Notes under the pieces: model-generated
What the model saw: only the letters and a program-made list of their open reading frames with translations
Databases searched by the model: none
Told to the model about the DNA's origin: nothing
In this document: one piece after another, positions 14,217-14,781 of the stretch
How positions within the stretch are numbered: the first letter of the stretch is position 1
Layout: each line of letters begins with the position of its first letter
DNA from: Desulfobacula sp.
Lineage (GTDB): Bacteria; Desulfobacterota; Desulfobacteria; Desulfobacterales; Desulfobacteraceae
Assembly (NCBI GenBank): GCA_011390085.1
Contig: JAABTB010000019.1
Coordinates: 1 to 14,781, forward strand
Reading direction: 5' to 3'
Length of the DNA: 14,781 bases
Translations under genes and position numbers: made by a program

Positions 14217-14473
14217 ATGAATCTGAAAAAAAAATAAATATTTGCTTTCTTTTTTGATGGTTGTCGGTCTTGTTCTCGGTTGCAGTGCTACGGTGGAAGA
14301 TCAAGGCTACCGGGATATAGATGCAGTCCAGGCCGCTGAGTTGATAAAACAGGAACAGGTCCGTGACCGCATCTAAGATCCTTATATCCAAGGGGTTTCA
14401 TGATCTTTACCATATGAAGGGCGGCATAAAAGCCTGGATCAAGCAGCAGTTGCCCGTTGAAAAATCGCCCTAA
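14217..14473 (+). pseudogene. Degraded rhodanese-like lipoprotein gene (frameshift plus internal deletion)
   Basis: The ATG at 14217 opens M-N-L-K-K-K and hits TAA at 14235 because of a run of nine A. With one A fewer the frame continues as LKKNKYLLSFLMVVGLVLGC, a clear lipoprotein signal with lipobox LGC, then SATVEDQGYRDIDAVQAAEL and IKQEQVRDRI before a stop at ~14375. Further on, in another frame, is a typical rhodanese C-terminus, GFHDLYHMKGGIKAW followed by IKQQLPVEKSP and a stop at 14471-14473. The middle of a rhodanese domain, including the catalytic Cys loop, is missing (an intact gene would be roughly 200 bases longer, by family length). An intact version would be a membrane-anchored periplasmic sulfurtransferase-like protein. 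This copy cannot make it. Confidence 0.78.
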
Positions 14474-14681
14474 CCTGTGTGTTCTTCACCGCAAGCCCCC
14501 CCCCTTATTTCGTATTCACGGCAATACTTCATATCCATATTTTTAGCCTACGAAAATATTTCTTGATTATATTTATTATATCTATTATAGTTATTTTATT
14601 AAATTAATTTTGCTTGACAAGATAAATTTTATGAAATAACTATAAAACCTAAATTTCAACATCACCAAACAAGGAGGTGCC
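14474..14681. other. AT-rich non-coding stretch before the HTH gene
   Basis: No credible gene is seen in these ~210 bases. The stretch begins with a run of nine C (14495-14503), then becomes strongly AT-rich from ~14540 to 14670, unlike the rest of the window. It holds the inverted repeat and TTGACA box listed separately and ends in the ribosome site AAGGAGGTG. The composition change right after a broken gene suggests a rearrangement or acquisition boundary (inference). Confidence 0.6.
14587..14643. promoter_or_regulatory. 13-bp inverted repeat around a TTGACA promoter element
   Basis: ATAGTTATTTTAT (14587-14599) and ATGAAATAACTAT (14631-14643) are complementary at 12 of 13 positions, separated by 31 bases. 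The loop contains a perfect -35 TTGACA (14614-14619); a -10 at 17-bp spacing would be the poor TAACTA (14637-14642), within the right arm, while TATAAA at 14641 is 21 bases away. The arrangement fits a paired operator controlling the HTH gene, perhaps autoregulation. The -10 is unsettled. Confidence 0.42.
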
Positions 14682-14781
14682 ATGGAAGACACGTTGACTG
14701 TATTCACTGCCAGCAAATATTGCAATGTTTCGTCTAAAACCATCATCAACTGGGTTGAGGCCGGACATATCAAAGCATATC
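14682..14781 (+). CDS. Excisionase/MerR-type helix-turn-helix DNA-binding protein (partial, runs off right edge)
   Basis: The ATG at 14682 follows an excellent ribosome site (AAGGAGGTG), and 33 codons are visible. The reading TVFTASKYCNVSSKTIINWV followed by EAGHIKAY matches the N-terminal HTH of the excisionase/BldC-like (HTH_17) group: a winged-helix arm in which the second helix contacts DNA and a basic residue-rich wing normally follows (GGHRR in relatives, outside the window). In Desulfobacterota such a domain is often fused to a receiver domain or stands alone as a small regulator; which applies cannot be seen. It sits just after the pseudogene and AT-rich stretch, so an association with a mobile element is possible but not shown: no integrase or att site is visible. 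Confidence 0.75.
   Translation, partial: MEDTLTVFTASKYCNVSSKTIINWVEAGHIKAY

Overview
The window looks like a chromosomal segment of a sulfate-reducing or related Desulfobacterota bacterium, probably Desulfobacteraceae-like. This is inferred from an HdrA–MvhD flavoprotein next to an HdrC/HdrB-type (Fe-S) protein, sigma-54 two-component regulation of a ZraP-like periplasmic protein, and a multi-PAS orphan histidine kinase with a Cys-rich PAS domain. Genes are moderately GC-rich with good Shine-Dalgarno sites; the last ~250 bases turn sharply AT-rich. I see no rRNA, tRNA, CRISPR array, transposase or integrase.

Layout. (1) 1-3201, minus strand: two-gene redox operon, hdrA (FAD, ferredoxin clusters, MvhD tail) followed after 12 bp by an HdrD/DsrK-like protein that runs off the left edge. 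(2) 3315-5081: a rhomboid protease (minus) divergent from a fumarylacetoacetate-hydrolase family enzyme (plus), with a 19-bp inverted repeat between them. (3) 5086-9128: the most coherent system in the window. A ZraP/Spy-like periplasmic protein (minus) is divergent from a sensor kinase / sigma-54 activator operon (plus). The 373-bp intergenic region carries two oppositely oriented -24/-12 (sigma-54) promoters, and between them two related inverted repeats that could be a shared activator site. This is the architecture of E. coli zraP–zraSR. A perfect 11-bp hairpin terminator lies between the ZraP-like gene and the FAH-family gene. (4) 9135-12118: tyrA (chorismate mutase–prephenate dehydrogenase fusion, minus), a PilZ-domain protein (plus) and an MFS transporter (minus) that overlaps the PilZ gene tail to tail by 11 bp. 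(5) 12300-14126: a soluble three-PAS histidine kinase without an adjacent response regulator. (6) 14217-14473: the wreck of a rhodanese lipoprotein gene, with a frameshifted A-tract and an internal deletion that removed the catalytic core. (7) 14474-14781: an AT-rich region with a 13-bp inverted repeat around a TTGACA box, then the first 33 codons of an excisionase/MerR-type HTH protein.

How the genes work together: the HdrA pair should move electrons among flavin, ferredoxin-type clusters and a thiol/disulfide or other acceptor in the cytoplasm. The ZraPSR-like trio should sense envelope or metal stress and induce the periplasmic protein while autoregulating. The remaining genes appear to be single-gene units with unrelated roles. 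No wholly new multi-gene system is evident; the most unusual items are the dual sigma-54 control region, the degraded rhodanese locus and the inverted repeat before the HTH gene.
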